In this document: positions 1 to 9,316 of the stretch, one piece after another
How positions within the stretch are numbered: position 1 is the stretch's first letter
Layout: each line of letters begins with the position of its first letter
Assembly: GCA_963817395.1 (NCBI GenBank)
Contig: CAWFOC010000001.1
Location: 124,001 to 188,000 of the forward strand
Length of the DNA: 64,000 nt
Source of the DNA: CAWGYQ01 sp963817395
GTDB taxonomy: Bacteria; Acidobacteriota; Vicinamibacteria; Vicinamibacterales; CAVPJW01
Reading direction: 5' to 3'
Position numbers and translations under genes: made by a program
The notes under the pieces: model-generated
The model's input: the letters and a program-made list of their open reading frames with translations, nothing else
Told to the model about the DNA's origin: nothing
Databases searched by the model: none

Positions 1-229
1 CTCCCGACGCGGTGACCGCCAGCGAGAGCGCGATGGCGGCGGCGCTGTCTGGCAGATCCACGATGACGATCGCATCGCGCGCGCCGTAGGTGTAGTAGAA
101 GGCTTCGACTTTCCCGCCGATGCGCTTGACGGTGGCTTCCACCGTGCTGCGGCGCTTCGATCCACCTTCCTTCATGAGTCCCTTGGTGCCTTCGACGGTG
201 TAGTCTGCTTCGAACAGATATTTGGGCAT
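1..229 (-). CDS. GYD domain protein (3' end outside window)
   Basis: The reading frame begins at an ATG at 229 and runs off the left edge, giving about 76 residues starting MPKYLFEADYTVEG. The pattern matches the small GYD family, a ferredoxin-like alpha/beta fold of about 100 residues with no established reaction; the segment YYTYGARDAIVIVDLPD corresponds to the conserved core. No signal peptide or membrane segment is visible. It diverges from the antiporter at 342. The family call is from pattern memory, so it is moderately secure; no function can be inferred. Confidence 0.75.
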   Translation of the reverse strand, partial: MPKYLFEADYTVEGTKGLMKEGGSKRRSTVEATVKRIGGKVEAFYYTYGARDAIVIVDLPDSAAAIALSLAVTASG

Positions 230-341
230 GGTTCGTCCTCACGCTGAATACGAATGTGCGGGCCGCATGGGCGGCATGAGCCTGCACACCCTACCGCAAC
301 TCTGGAGGGCAATCAAGGTATAGTCCGCGTTCAGCCGATCG

Positions 342-1755
342 ATGAGCGTGCTTCCCCCGAACCCTTCCGGCCGCTGGCGAATCCTGCTCTTCTACATCTC
401 GGTGCTCGCCCTTGCCCTGGCGACCTTCTTCTTCGTCGCATGGATCGGCGAGAAGACGCTGACGCGCCCGGGCCAGCCGCCTGCGGGGGCCCGCGAGATG
501 TCGGAGCAGATTGACACGCTGCTCCATGTGCTGCTGGCGCTCGCGGTGATCATCGTGACCGCGCGGGTCGTCGGCGCGCTCTTCCGGTGGTTTCACCAGC
601 CGCCCGTCATCGGCGAGGTTGTCGGCGGCATCCTGCTGGGTCCCTCGCTCCTCGGTTACGTGGCGCCCTCAGCCTACGCGTTTCTCCTGCCGGGGCAGGC
701 CGCGCCGTTTCTGGGCGTCATCGCGCAGCTCGGCGTCATTCTCTACATGTTCCTCGTCGGGCTGCACTTCGATCTCGGCGTACTTCGCGAGAGCGGCCAC
801 ATGACGCTGGCCATCTCGCACGCGAGCATCATGGTGCCGTTCACTTTCGGGCTGGTACTGGCGCTCGGTCTCTTTGCCGACATGGCGCCTGCCGGCGTCA
901 CCTTTACCTCGTTCGCGCTCTTCATCGGCGTGTCGATGTCGATCACCGCGTTTCCAGTGCTCGCGCGCATCCTGGGCGACCGGGGTCTCCAGAAGACACG
1001 CATGGGCGTCCTCGCCTTGACCTGCGCGGCCATCAATGATGTCACCGCCTGGTGCCTGCTCGCGTTCGTGGTGAGCGCAACCCAGGCGACTCTTCTCGGG
1101 GCATTCGGCACGCTCGGATTGACGATCCTGCTACATCGTGATCATGGTGTTACTCGTGCGACCGGTGATTGCCCGGGTGGTGCCCTGGCTCGAGGGCCCG
1201 GGCAGGGCAGACGGCAATCTCTCGATCATCTTCGTCGCCCTGCTGCTCTCGGCGCTGGCAACCGAGCTCATCGGCATCCATGCCATCTTCGGCGCGTTTC
1301 TGCTGGGCGCCGTCACGCCACATTCGAGCCGCATCGTGACCGACGTCACCGCGCGCGTCGACGACGTGGTGCGCGTGCTCTTCCTGCCCGCGTTCTTTGC
1401 CTTCACTGGAATGCAGACCCAAATCGGGCTGCTCGGGGGCGTCAACGACTGGCTCGTCTGCCTGCTGATTATCGTGGTGGCGACGGCGGGGAAGTTCGGA
1501 GGAACGGTGGTCGCCGCGAGGTTCACCGGGCTTCACTGGCGCGACGGCGCCGCGCTCGGAATCCTCATGAACACCCGCGGCCTGGTCGAGCTGATCGTGC
1601 TCAACATCGGCCTCGATCTGGGTGTGATCTCGCCGCGCCTCTTCACCATGCTCGTCATCATGGCCGTCGTGACGACGCTGATGACATCGCCGCTCTTGCA
1701 GGCGGTCACGCGCGGTCGGCCGTGGGGTCCCGAATCGGGAACGGCCGCCGCCTAG
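342..1755 (+). CDS. CPA2-type monovalent cation/proton antiporter, frameshifted
   Basis: A membrane protein of about 470 residues with roughly a dozen hydrophobic segments, matching the Kef/NapA-like CPA2 exchanger family. The N-terminal half (from 342) has the family stretch PPVIGEVVGGILLGPSLLG and later MSITAFPVLARIL. The second half (GAFLLGAV near the start, then LGILMNTRGLVELIVLNIG) lies in a different frame. The break is near 1131, where both frames encode the same transmembrane helix, so one inserted base or two lost bases in the sequence is likely. No C-terminal TrkA domain is visible. It probably exchanges Na+ or K+ for protons across the inner membrane; the ion is not deducible. Confidence 0.85.
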
Positions 1756-1818
1756 ACGCATCACCCACGAGCGCTCGCAGAGGTGCGACGGTCTCGGAGC
1801 CGCGGTTCGACGTTGCGG

Positions 1819-2382
1819 CTAAGGCCGATGCGTCCGGGCGTACTGCTCGGCCCAGCTGATTGACGCCGACTTCGGGTCGCTCACCAGGCTGGCTTCCTGC
1901 CGCGCCCGCTCGATGTCCCAGCCGTCGATCATCACGCGCTTGATCAGCCAGAACCCGGCGGCCCGGCCACCGCCCGCGCAATGGATGAAGACCGGCTGAT
2001 TGGCAGGATTTCTGACCGCGGCGAGAAACTCGCTGACCGTGGTGTCGACGGAGGGATCCGGCGTCTGCGGCACGGCAAACGGAAAATGGAAGTACTTCAT
2101 GCCGGCGGCCTCGGCGGCGGCGCGCTCCTGCTCGATGTCGGCCCCTTCTTCGGAGGGACGGCGAAGGTTGACGATCGACGCGAATCCCATCTGTTTCAAC
2201 TCGGGAACCGCGCTCGCCTTGGTGGCGCCGGCGCAGGCGACGGTGGCGTCCAGACGCGTGAAATTGGTGATGCCCTCGACCGTTGGCTTGGAGGCCGTCA
2301 TCTGACCTTTGACGACGGTCAGGGAAGCCACGACGAGAAGCGCCGCGACGAGTGCGCTCGAGGTCGAGTAGTGGTTCGGCAT
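1819..2382 (-). CDS. Exported rhodanese/DUF442-like phosphatase family protein
   Basis: A 187-residue protein with an N-terminal hydrophobic signal (residues 9-25). The family fingerprint is an early NLRRPSEEG segment (residues 72-80) and a C-terminal active-site loop HCAGGGRAAG, with the candidate nucleophile Cys135 and Arg140 spaced CX4R. That spacing fits the DUF442/beta-lactamase-hydrolase-associated phosphatases and rhodaneses rather than classical tyrosine phosphatases (CX5R). It probably acts in the periplasm on an unknown phospho- or persulfide substrate. It follows the antiporter convergently and is transcribed alone. Confidence 0.75.
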   Translation of the reverse strand: MPNHYSTSSALVAALLVVASLTVVKGQMTASKPTVEGITNFTRLDATVACAGATKASAVPELKQMGFASIVNLRRPSEEGADIEQERAAAEAAGMKYFHFPFAVPQTPDPSVDTTVSEFLAAVRNPANQPVFIHCAGGGRAAGFWLIKRVMIDGWDIERARQEASLVSDPKSASISWAEQYARTHRP

Positions 2383-2438
2383 GACGTCATCCTATGCCCG
2401 GGAAGCGGGGAAGACAAACTCCGTGTGACGACGCTTCA

Positions 2439-3956
2439 TCAGCCAGCCCAGCGGTTCAGTCGTCGATCGACAAAGTGGACGGCGTGGGTCGCGGCCAGGG
2501 CCAGAAGGACCAGCACCGCGAGAATGCCATAGACGCTCGCCGCCTCGAGGCGCGCGCCGTGCTGCCGCAGCAAGGCGCCGAGCCCGAAGGGGCCGACCAG
2601 CATTTCGGCGTTGATCGTTCCGCGCACGGCCCGGCCGATGCCGAGCCTCAATCCGGCCATCACGGTCGGCAGAGCCGCCGGCAGCAGCACACGCCGAACG
2701 ATTTGCCGCTCGGTCGCCCCGAAAACGCGAGCCATCTCGACATAGGCGACATCGAGCGTGGCGAGCCCGCCACGCGTCATGCACACAATCACCACGACCG
2801 AGTACATGAAGACGGAGGCGACCTGCGTCGTGCGGCTCAACCCGAACACACCGAAGAAGACAGGCACCAGCAGAATGCTGGGCACGGCCAGGAGCGCGTC
2901 GAGGTACGGATTGCAGACATAGGCCAGCAGCCGGTACCGGCCGAGTGCGAGGCCCAACGGAACACCGGCCACTACCGCCAGACTGAACCCCAGCGTCAGC
3001 ACGCCGAGACTGCTGACGAGAGCTGCGGCGATTTCGCCGCTGAGCGTCATGCGCCACACGGCCCGCGCGATCTCGTCGAGAGGCGGCATGAACGGAAATC
3101 CGAAGAAGCGGCTCACGGCGTCCCAACCAAGAGCCGCGGCGGCGAGCGCGAGCAGCGTCGGGCGGATCCCGGAGGGAACGGGCGCGCGGGAGACGGCTAG
3201 ACGGCATGACCGCAGCTGTTGCCATAGATACGCCTTGAGCCTCGTCGCCTCGGCATGCGTGTCCAGATCCGCAAGTCTGGGACGCGGCATCGACACCGTG
3301 ACCGTCTCCCGAATCGACCCGGGCCGCGGGCTCATCAGCAACACGCGGTCGCCGAGCCTCACGGCCTCGTCGATGTCGTGAGTGACGAAGAGCACCGTCT
3401 TGCGTGTCTCGGCGTGGAGGCGCAGCAGCTCGTCCTGGAGCGATCGTCGCGTCTGCGCATCGACCGCGGCGAAGGGTTCGTCCATCAGCAGAATCGCCGG
3501 GTCCACGGCAAGCGCTCGCGCCAGTCCCACGCGTTGTTGCATCCCTCCGGACAGCTGGCGCGGATAGTGGTGTTCGAATCCCTCCAGACCGACTGCGCGG
3601 ATCAGATCGCGCGCGATGGCTTCGCGATCGCGCCGGGGCATTCCACGCAGCTCCAGGCCGAATGCCACCGTCGTGAGGACATCCGACCATGGCAGGAGCG
3701 TGGCGTGCTGAAAGACCATCGCGCGATCAGGCCCCGGGCCTGTCACCTTCGTGTCGTCGATGGTCACGGTGCCCGCATCGGCCGGAATCAACCCGGCCAG
3801 AATCCTGAGCACCGTTGTCTTGCCGCACCCGCTCGGTCCCACGAGACACACGAACTCGTGTCGCGCAATCGAAAAGCTCACACGTGCGATCGCCGGCGTC
3901 GGCGGTGTTGCGCCGTTTCCGGCGAACGACTTGCTCACATCCTGAAACGCGATCAT
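2439..3956 (-). CDS. NitT/TauT-family ABC importer: ATPase fused to permease
   Basis: This 505-residue protein joins two subunits that are usually separate. Residues 1-250 are an SsuB/TauB-like ATPase: Walker A GPSGCGKTT (40-48), signature LSGGMQQR (135-142), Walker B ILLMDEP (155-161), switch His193. Residues from about 262 are a six-helix BPD_transp_1 permease with the EAA-like loop containing EMARVFGATERQIVRRVLLP. Its start overlaps the upstream permease stop by 4 bp (ATGA). With the permease at 3953-4723 and the binding protein at 6126-7179 it would form a complete importer for a small organic anion or sulfonate-like compound; substrate unknown. Given the many indels nearby, the fusion could be artificial; the junction is near 3200. 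Confidence 0.85.
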   Translation of the reverse strand: MIAFQDVSKSFAGNGATPPTPAIARVSFSIARHEFVCLVGPSGCGKTTVLRILAGLIPADAGTVTIDDTKVTGPGPDRAMVFQHATLLPWSDVLTTVAFGLELRGMPRRDREAIARDLIRAVGLEGFEHHYPRQLSGGMQQRVGLARALAVDPAILLMDEPFAAVDAQTRRSLQDELLRLHAETRKTVLFVTHDIDEAVRLGDRVLLMSPRPGSIRETVTVSMPRPRLADLDTHAEATRLKAYLWQQLRSCRLAVSRAPVPSGIRPTLLALAAAALGWDAVSRFFGFPFMPPLDEIARAVWRMTLSGEIAAALVSSLGVLTLGFSLAVVAGVPLGLALGRYRLLAYVCNPYLDALLAVPSILLVPVFFGVFGLSRTTQVASVFMYSVVVIVCMTRGGLATLDVAYVEMARVFGATERQIVRRVLLPAALPTVMAGLRLGIGRAVRGTINAEMLVGPFGLGALLRQHGARLEAASVYGILAVLVLLALAATHAVHFVDRRLNRWAG

Positions 3957-4723
3957 TCAACGGCCACCTGGTTGGCCCACGGAGACAGGCGGCGCTCGAG
4001 CCATCCGAGGCCCTGGAGGACCAGGACCGATTCGGCTACCAGCACCATGACGGTGGCGTACACCCCGCCAGCGTCGAACATGCCCTGGAAATCCAGGATC
4101 AGGCGGCCCACGCCGATCGCCACGAGCAGCAACTCGACCGCGATCATTCCCGTGAACGCCCGCGCAAGCCCGAGGCGCACCCCGGTGATGACAGCCGGCA
4201 TCGCGCCGGGCAGCACGACCGTTCGCCATAGCTGCCATTCGGTGGCCCCAAAGCTGCGCACCATTTCCAGCCAGCTCGGATCCAGCGTGCGAACCCCGGC
4301 GCGGGCGCTGACGGCGATCATGACGACGGCAAAGAGCATGACGACGAGTGCGCGCGCCAGAAGATCGAGACCGAGCGTGATGATGACGACCGGGATCAGG
4401 GCCGACATCGGCGTGACGAGAAGAATCGTGAGATAGGGATCGACGAACGCATCGGCCGCCCGGGAGCGGCCCATCAGCAGGCCGGCGCCGATGCCGAGGA
4501 CAAGTGCGGCGCCGAAACCGAGGAGGAGGGCCTGATGACTGAGCCAGAGCGCCTGCCAGAACCGAGGCGTGGCAAGCAGGCGGACCAGCGCGGATAAGGT
4601 GTCGGTGAACGACGGAAAGAGCAGGCCCTGTATCCACCAGGCCAGGAGCTGCCAGGCGGCCGCGACCAGGATCAGGGATCCCGCCCGGAACAGCCAGCGC
4701 CACGATGGCGCATCGGTAGCCAC
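3953..4723 (-). CDS. NitT/TauT-family ABC transporter permease
   Basis: A 256-residue inner-membrane protein with a GTG start, about six hydrophobic helices and the EAA-type cytoplasmic loop (EMVRSFGATEWQLWRTVVLP), typical of SsuC/TauC-like permeases. It is the first gene of a two-gene unit and overlaps the fused ATPase-permease by 4 bp, so the two permease domains probably heterodimerise. It diverges from the PurD-like gene at 4835. The family is secure; the substrate is not deducible. Confidence 0.9.
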   Translation of the reverse strand: MATDAPSWRWLFRAGSLILVAAAWQLLAWWIQGLLFPSFTDTLSALVRLLATPRFWQALWLSHQALLLGFGAALVLGIGAGLLMGRSRAADAFVDPYLTILLVTPMSALIPVVIITLGLDLLARALVVMLFAVVMIAVSARAGVRTLDPSWLEMVRSFGATEWQLWRTVVLPGAMPAVITGVRLGLARAFTGMIAVELLLVAIGVGRLILDFQGMFDAGGVYATVMVLVAESVLVLQGLGWLERRLSPWANQVAVE

Positions 4724-4834
4724 GTCGCGCCGATTGTCGCACTAACGGATGAGTCTCGGAACATTTTCGGACGCTTCGCCCGCCGCGTACCGCGAGCGTG
4801 GTCTGTTAGAATGCCCGGTCTTGTCAGGGTCCGA

Positions 4835-6118
4835 ATGAAATACCTCTTTGTCTCCCTCGACGGCCTCATTGGCGACATCGCCTGGGAAGTCGTCAAAGAG
4901 GGCCACGACGTCAAGTTCTACATCAAGGATCCCGGCGAGAAGGAAATCGCCGATGGTTTCGTCCCCAAGACCGACGATTGGGAGCGCGAGGTCGACTGGG
5001 CCGATCTGATCGTGTTCGACGACGTCCTCGGTCAGGGAACCGAAGCGCTGCGCCTGCGCCAGCGCGGCAAGCTCGTGGTCGGCGGCACGCCGTATACCGA
5101 TCGACTCGAGGACGACCGCGGGTTCGGCCAGCAGGAGTTGAAGGCCGCCGGCGTGTCAATCATCGCGCAGGAGAACTTCACGTCTTTCGACGAGGCCACG
5201 AATTTCGTGAAGGACAACCCGGGGCGCTATGTCATCAAGCCGAGCGGCGAAGCGCAGAACTACAAGCGGTTGCTCTTCGTCGGCGAGGAAGAAGACGGGC
5301 AGGACGTCATTCAGGTGCTCCAGGACTACAAGACGGCGCTCTCGCACCGCATCAAGGAGTTTCAGCTCCAGCGGCGGATCATGGGCGTCGAGGTCGCGGT
5401 CGGAGCTTTTTTCAATGGCAAGGAGTTCGCCTACCCGGTGTGCGTGAACTTCGAGCACAAGAGGCTCTTCCCGGGAAACATCGGTCCCTCGACGGGCGAA
5501 ATGGGCACGACGATGTTCTGGAGCGAGCCCAACAAGATTTTCAACGCCACGCTCAGGAAAATGGCGCCGAAATTGAGCGCGGAGGGCTACGTCGGCTACA
5601 TCGACGTCAACTGCATCGTCAACAGCAACGGCATCTATCCGCTCGAGTTCACGGCGCGGTTCGGTTACCCGACCATCAGCATCCAGCAGGAAGGCCTGCT
5701 GATGCCGATCGGCGAGCTGCTGTACAAGCTGGCGGAAGGCACGATGACCAGATTTCGAGCGCGCAGCGGGTTCCAGGTGGGTGTGCGCATCGTCGTGCCG
5801 CCCTTCCCCTTCAACGATCCGGAGACGTTCGAGAGCAGCTCGAAGGATGCGGTGATTCTCTTCAAGACGCCGAGCCGTGACGGCGTTCACATCGAGGACG
5901 TCAAGGCCGTCGACGGTGAGTGGGTGGTGACGGGCACCTCAGGCGTCGTGCTGATCGTCTGCGGCACCGGCCCGACGATGAAGCAGGCGCAGAGGCAGGC
6001 GTACAATCGCGTCCGGAACGTGATGATTCCCAACATGTACTATCGTGAAGATGTCGGCGACCGCTGGTCCGAGGAAGACAGCGATCGGCTGCACAGCTGG
6101 GGGTATTTACGGGAGTAG
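4835..6118 (+). CDS. PurD-like ATP-grasp carboxylate-amine ligase
   Basis: A cytosolic protein of 427 residues; the ATG at 4835 (MKYLFVSLDG) is preferred over one 24 bp upstream because it starts at the first beta strand. An N-terminal Rossmann-like domain precedes an ATP-grasp domain: YVIKPSGEAQNYK is the ATP-binding lysine region, IDVNCIV and LEFTARFGYP the Mg2+/ATP region, comparable to the EFNxRFGDPE box of phosphoribosylamine-glycine ligase. It is usually annotated as PurD, but the divergent fingerprints mean it could be a paralogue joining another amine and acid. It is monocistronic between the two halves of an ABC importer. Confidence 0.7.
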   Translation: MKYLFVSLDGLIGDIAWEVVKEGHDVKFYIKDPGEKEIADGFVPKTDDWEREVDWADLIVFDDVLGQGTEALRLRQRGKLVVGGTPYTDRLEDDRGFGQQELKAAGVSIIAQENFTSFDEATNFVKDNPGRYVIKPSGEAQNYKRLLFVGEEEDGQDVIQVLQDYKTALSHRIKEFQLQRRIMGVEVAVGAFFNGKEFAYPVCVNFEHKRLFPGNIGPSTGEMGTTMFWSEPNKIFNATLRKMAPKLSAEGYVGYIDVNCIVNSNGIYPLEFTARFGYPTISIQQEGLLMPIGELLYKLAEGTMTRFRARSGFQVGVRIVVPPFPFNDPETFESSSKDAVILFKTPSRDGVHIEDVKAVDGEWVVTGTSGVVLIVCGTGPTMKQAQRQAYNRVRNVMIPNMYYREDVGDRWSEEDSDRLHSWGYLRE

Positions 6119-6125
6119 TCGCGGT

Positions 6126-7179
6126 TCAGGGTGCTCGCGCGGCGTTGGCAGGCCCGGTCACCCGCCCGATCTCGCCGAGCACGTCATCGAGATACGAGAG
6201 ATTCGACACCTGCGTCGCGGTCAGCCCGGCGGGCAGCGCTTCGGCCTTCACGAGAAAATCGATCGTGTACTGAACGTCTGCAGCGGTCAGACCGCCGTCG
6301 GGATTCCAGATACCGGCGCGAAGGTGCGAGTCGCCGATCGCGCGCGCCGTCTGTTCATCGATCCCCAGGCGCTTCTGGGCTTCCGCGTACAAGAGGTCCG
6401 GGTCAGCCATCACGCGGCGTTGCGCGATCAACACCGCGCGCAGGAGATCCTTGACGCTTTCGGGATGTGCCTCCGCCCACGCCCGGCGGATCTGAAAGCC
6501 ATCGATGTGCAGGTTCGCGTATTCCGCCGCTTGCGTCATCAGCGCGTGCAGCCGGCCGGGGGCCTGGAGCTGCAGTTTGATGAGCTCCTCGCCGGGCACC
6601 ACAGCCGCATCGAGGCGTCCGGACAGGAGCGCAGCGCTCCGTGCCGAGCTCTCGGCCATCACGATGAGCTGAGGCGTCGCCCCGGAGCAGCGACGGCGGA
6701 GATAGAGCTGGATCAGCACCTGGCTGAGCCCGGTGGTACCGCTGACGCCCATCCGTCTGCCGTCGAGTGCGGTGCAGGACTGGATGGACCGCTGGGCCGC
6801 CAGCACCGACGTCGGTCCCGCAAACTGCATGATGGTCCAGACCGGGGCGCCCCTGGCGACGGCCGACCACATCGTCTGATTGTTGAGCACGCCGATGTCG
6901 GTCTGGCCGCGGGCCAGCATGTCGGCGATGAGCGGAGGGGGCGACACCTGATTCCGCTCGACTCGATAACCGCGCGATTCGAGGTCGTCGAGCGCGATCA
7001 GGACGGGCACGTCGCGCACATCGACGTTGACCGGATCCGTATAGCGGATGGTCGTGGCCGCTGGCGCCGACGCCCTGTCTCTCAGTTCCGATCGTGCGAG
7101 GTCGGCGGGCGCGCCGCCCGAACAGCTCGCGGCGACCAGCCCACCGAACCACATCGCGTGAACGAGCCGCCAGTCTCAT
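6126..7179 (-). CDS. ABC transporter substrate-binding lipoprotein (NMT1/THI5-like), frameshifted
   Basis: About 350 residues. The ATG at 7179 overlaps the upstream stop codon (ATGA), which argues for translational coupling, but its frame must shift by one base near 7158 to reach the conserved sequence that starts MWFGGLVAASCSGG, a lipoprotein-like signal. The body has the SsuA/NMT1 type-2 periplasmic binding fold: IRYTDPVNVDV at the first strand, then GQTDIGVLNNQTMWSAV and GVSGTTGLSQVLIQLYLRR. It probably delivers ligand to the permeases at 2439-4723, although the PurD-like gene lies between them on the other strand. Confidence 0.8.
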
Positions 7180-8795
7180 GGCAATTCAGCCGTCAGCCGT
7201 GAGGCGGCGTTCGTCCGGCTGTGGAGCGGCAGCAGCTTTCCACGTGCGGTGGACACCGGCTCCTGACGCCGGACCCGCAGCGTGTCGGCCTGTTGCCAGA
7301 CGTTACCGGCCGAATCTCCGCGCGGCGATGAGGATCGGAGAGCCTGGAGCAGCACTCTCGCCGGCTCCTGCTCGTCGGGGATATGGAGACGAGGGCTGAT
7401 GACGAGATAGAGCCGGGTCAAGCCGCGGCCGTCTTCCTCTTCCATCAGCTGGTAGTCCAGCGGGCTGCCTCCATAGCGGCCAGGCAGCACGTCCTCGAGC
7501 ACGTGCAGCACCTCGGAGCCGAGAAACGTGACGCCCTCACAGAGCAGCTTGCTGTAGCTGCGAATTCCGTGAAGCTGCGTGGTGTAGCCGCACCCCTCGA
7601 GCGGGCACCCGCACGCGCGCGTTTCGACGGTGCCGTAGTCGTCGATCTGATAGTTCAGCATCACCTTGGGGCTGGCGTCGACGAGCGAGGTCAGGTTGAA
7701 CGCTGGGACAGTCAGGTCCGTGCCTTCAATCTCATATGGATGGGTAATGAGCGCGACGCTGTCGTGCGCGAGATGCACCTGATCGACCTCGACGGCGTTC
7801 GGGCAGCCCAGGCCGATCGGTCCGGTCTCGATGGCGCCGTACGCCGGGAGCACGCGAGCCCCCACGCGACGCATCGTCGCCACCTTGGCCGGCGTCACGG
7901 GTTCGCCGCCCACGCGAATCGTCGTGCCCGCCAGATCGAACCCTGCCTCCTCGGCCGCGACAGACACTCGAAGCGCGCAGCTCACGTTGCAGTAGAGCAG
8001 GCAGTGTCCATGGCGATCGAGTGTGTCGCGCACGGCCCTGGCCACCGTGAGCGCCTGATCCAGCTTGGCGATCGTCGGCACGGGCACCGGCACGCCGAAT
8101 GCGCGCAGCCATCCGATGATGTAGAGCGTCGCCAGATCGTACTTGAACCAGGTCTTCGCATCGAACCACCCGAAGTTCGAATACCAGCGCTCCGGATATC
8201 GCGCCAGGCGCGCGCGCGTCAGGATGAAGCGCAAGCCGGCGCTGGGAAGGATTCGCATCCAGTGCACCGCCGGCAGGTCCGCGGCGTTCCAGGCCTGCAG
8301 CATCAGCAGGTGAAGAGGCGCCGTTGCCGCGATGTAGCTCAAGTCGTGATGCACCGTGGTAGACAGTCCGGTCGAGCCGCCGGTGCTCAACGTGAAGTGG
8401 GCCGTCGTCGACTGGTTGTCGAAGTCGCTCGCGCGAGCGTGAATCGTCGTGCTTCCTCTGACAATCGGCGTCCGCCCTTTGAACTCTTCATAGGTCACGT
8501 AGACGCCGGCGCTCGCGCAGGTGCCGCAAGGCACCGTCGAGCCCTTCGCTCTTGACGAGCGTTCGTAGGTCGCCGGCTTTCGCAGCCCGCATGCCGGAGC
8601 AAGGCGCGGTAAGGGCTCTGTCGGGTTGGCGTAGATGGCCTGCTCCGCAATACGCAGGAAGTTGTCTTCGCGATGGTCGAGCCGTTCGCGCACGATGCGC
8701 CGCGCTTCGCCGAGCGTGAGCGGATCCTGCAGAAAGCGTCGCAGGGCAAACGGAAACCGCGCGAACATCCGCAAGTACTCGAGATTCTCGTTCAC
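7176..8795 (-). CDS. PaaK/LuxE-like adenylate-forming enzyme, locally frameshifted
   Basis: A protein of about 540 residues related to phenylacetate-CoA ligases, coenzyme F390 synthetases and LuxE. The P-loop-like adenylation motif STGGSTG is at residues 137-143; PAYGAIETG and the Cys-rich CGCPLEGCG follow, the latter probably a metal site seen in this group. Residues 62-95 are scrambled by out-of-frame sequence (8516-8613): other frames there encode PYRALLRHAGC and GDLRTLVKSEGLDGALRHLRE, which restore a normal protein. It activates a carboxylate with ATP; substrate unknown. It lies in a four-gene minus-strand run with a phosphodiesterase-type hydrolase, a membrane protein and a binding protein. 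Confidence 0.75.
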   Translation of the reverse strand: MNENLEYLRMFARFPFALRRFLQDPLTLGEARRIVRERLDHREDNFLRIAEQAIYANPTEPLPRLAPACGLRKPATYERSSRAKGSTVPCGTCASAGVYVTYEEFKGRTPIVRGSTTIHARASDFDNQSTTAHFTLSTGGSTGLSTTVHHDLSYIAATAPLHLLMLQAWNAADLPAVHWMRILPSAGLRFILTRARLARYPERWYSNFGWFDAKTWFKYDLATLYIIGWLRAFGVPVPVPTIAKLDQALTVARAVRDTLDRHGHCLLYCNVSCALRVSVAAEEAGFDLAGTTIRVGGEPVTPAKVATMRRVGARVLPAYGAIETGPIGLGCPNAVEVDQVHLAHDSVALITHPYEIEGTDLTVPAFNLTSLVDASPKVMLNYQIDDYGTVETRACGCPLEGCGYTTQLHGIRSYSKLLCEGVTFLGSEVLHVLEDVLPGRYGGSPLDYQLMEEEDGRGLTRLYLVISPRLHIPDEQEPARVLLQALRSSSPRGDSAGNVWQQADTLRVRRQEPVSTARGKLLPLHSRTNAASRLTAELP

Positions 8796-8861
8796 GAGTC
8801 CTCACGCTCAACGCGACCGGCCAGCCGGTGGCAGCCCGGCCGGACCCGCGGGGCGGGCACG

Positions 8862-9271
8862 TCAGGGACGCGGGGCGGGCTTGGTGTCGGTGTGTATGAT
8901 CTTTTCATCGAGCGCGATGTCGACAATCTCGTGCTTGATGTCGAGACGAAGGCGACCGAAGAGGCTCATGTACACGTTGGCAACCCAGACCAGCGAGAAT
9001 CCGGCCACCAGGTAGCCGCGCCAGTCGTCGAACAACAGCTTGTAACCGGTGATCGCCAGGACGGCGGCCGCCACGTAGTGGCTGAAGCAGGTACTCGCAC
9101 GTGAAGAGATAGAAGAACTTCCGTCGTGCCAGCCTGGAGGCTCGACTTGCTCTGAGCAGCGCACCAGTCCCGGGGCTCGCGGAAGACCTCTTCGTGCGTC
9201 ACGGTCCACGCGATGCACGCCGTCGGAATGGCCAGCACGAAAAGCGCGAGAAGCTGCTCGCCGATAGTCAT
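8862..9271 (-). CDS. Small membrane protein of unknown function, frameshifted
   Basis: Reconstructed from three frames: an N-terminal helix (MTIGEQLLALFVLAIPTACI), a middle segment rich in aromatics with RRKFFYLFTCEY, and a C-terminal part with two helices (YVAAAVLAITGYKLLF, LVAGFSLVWVANVYMSLFG) and a charged tail. The breaks lie near 9150 and 9090. About 130 residues in total, with three or more membrane segments. I do not recognise the family. It sits 46 bp downstream of the phosphodiesterase-type gene and 67 bp upstream of the PaaK-like gene, so co-transcription is likely. Confidence 0.6.
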
Positions 9272-9316
9272 CGGTGTCAGATTCTAATCCAAGCGCTGCC
9301 GATGATGATGGACGAC

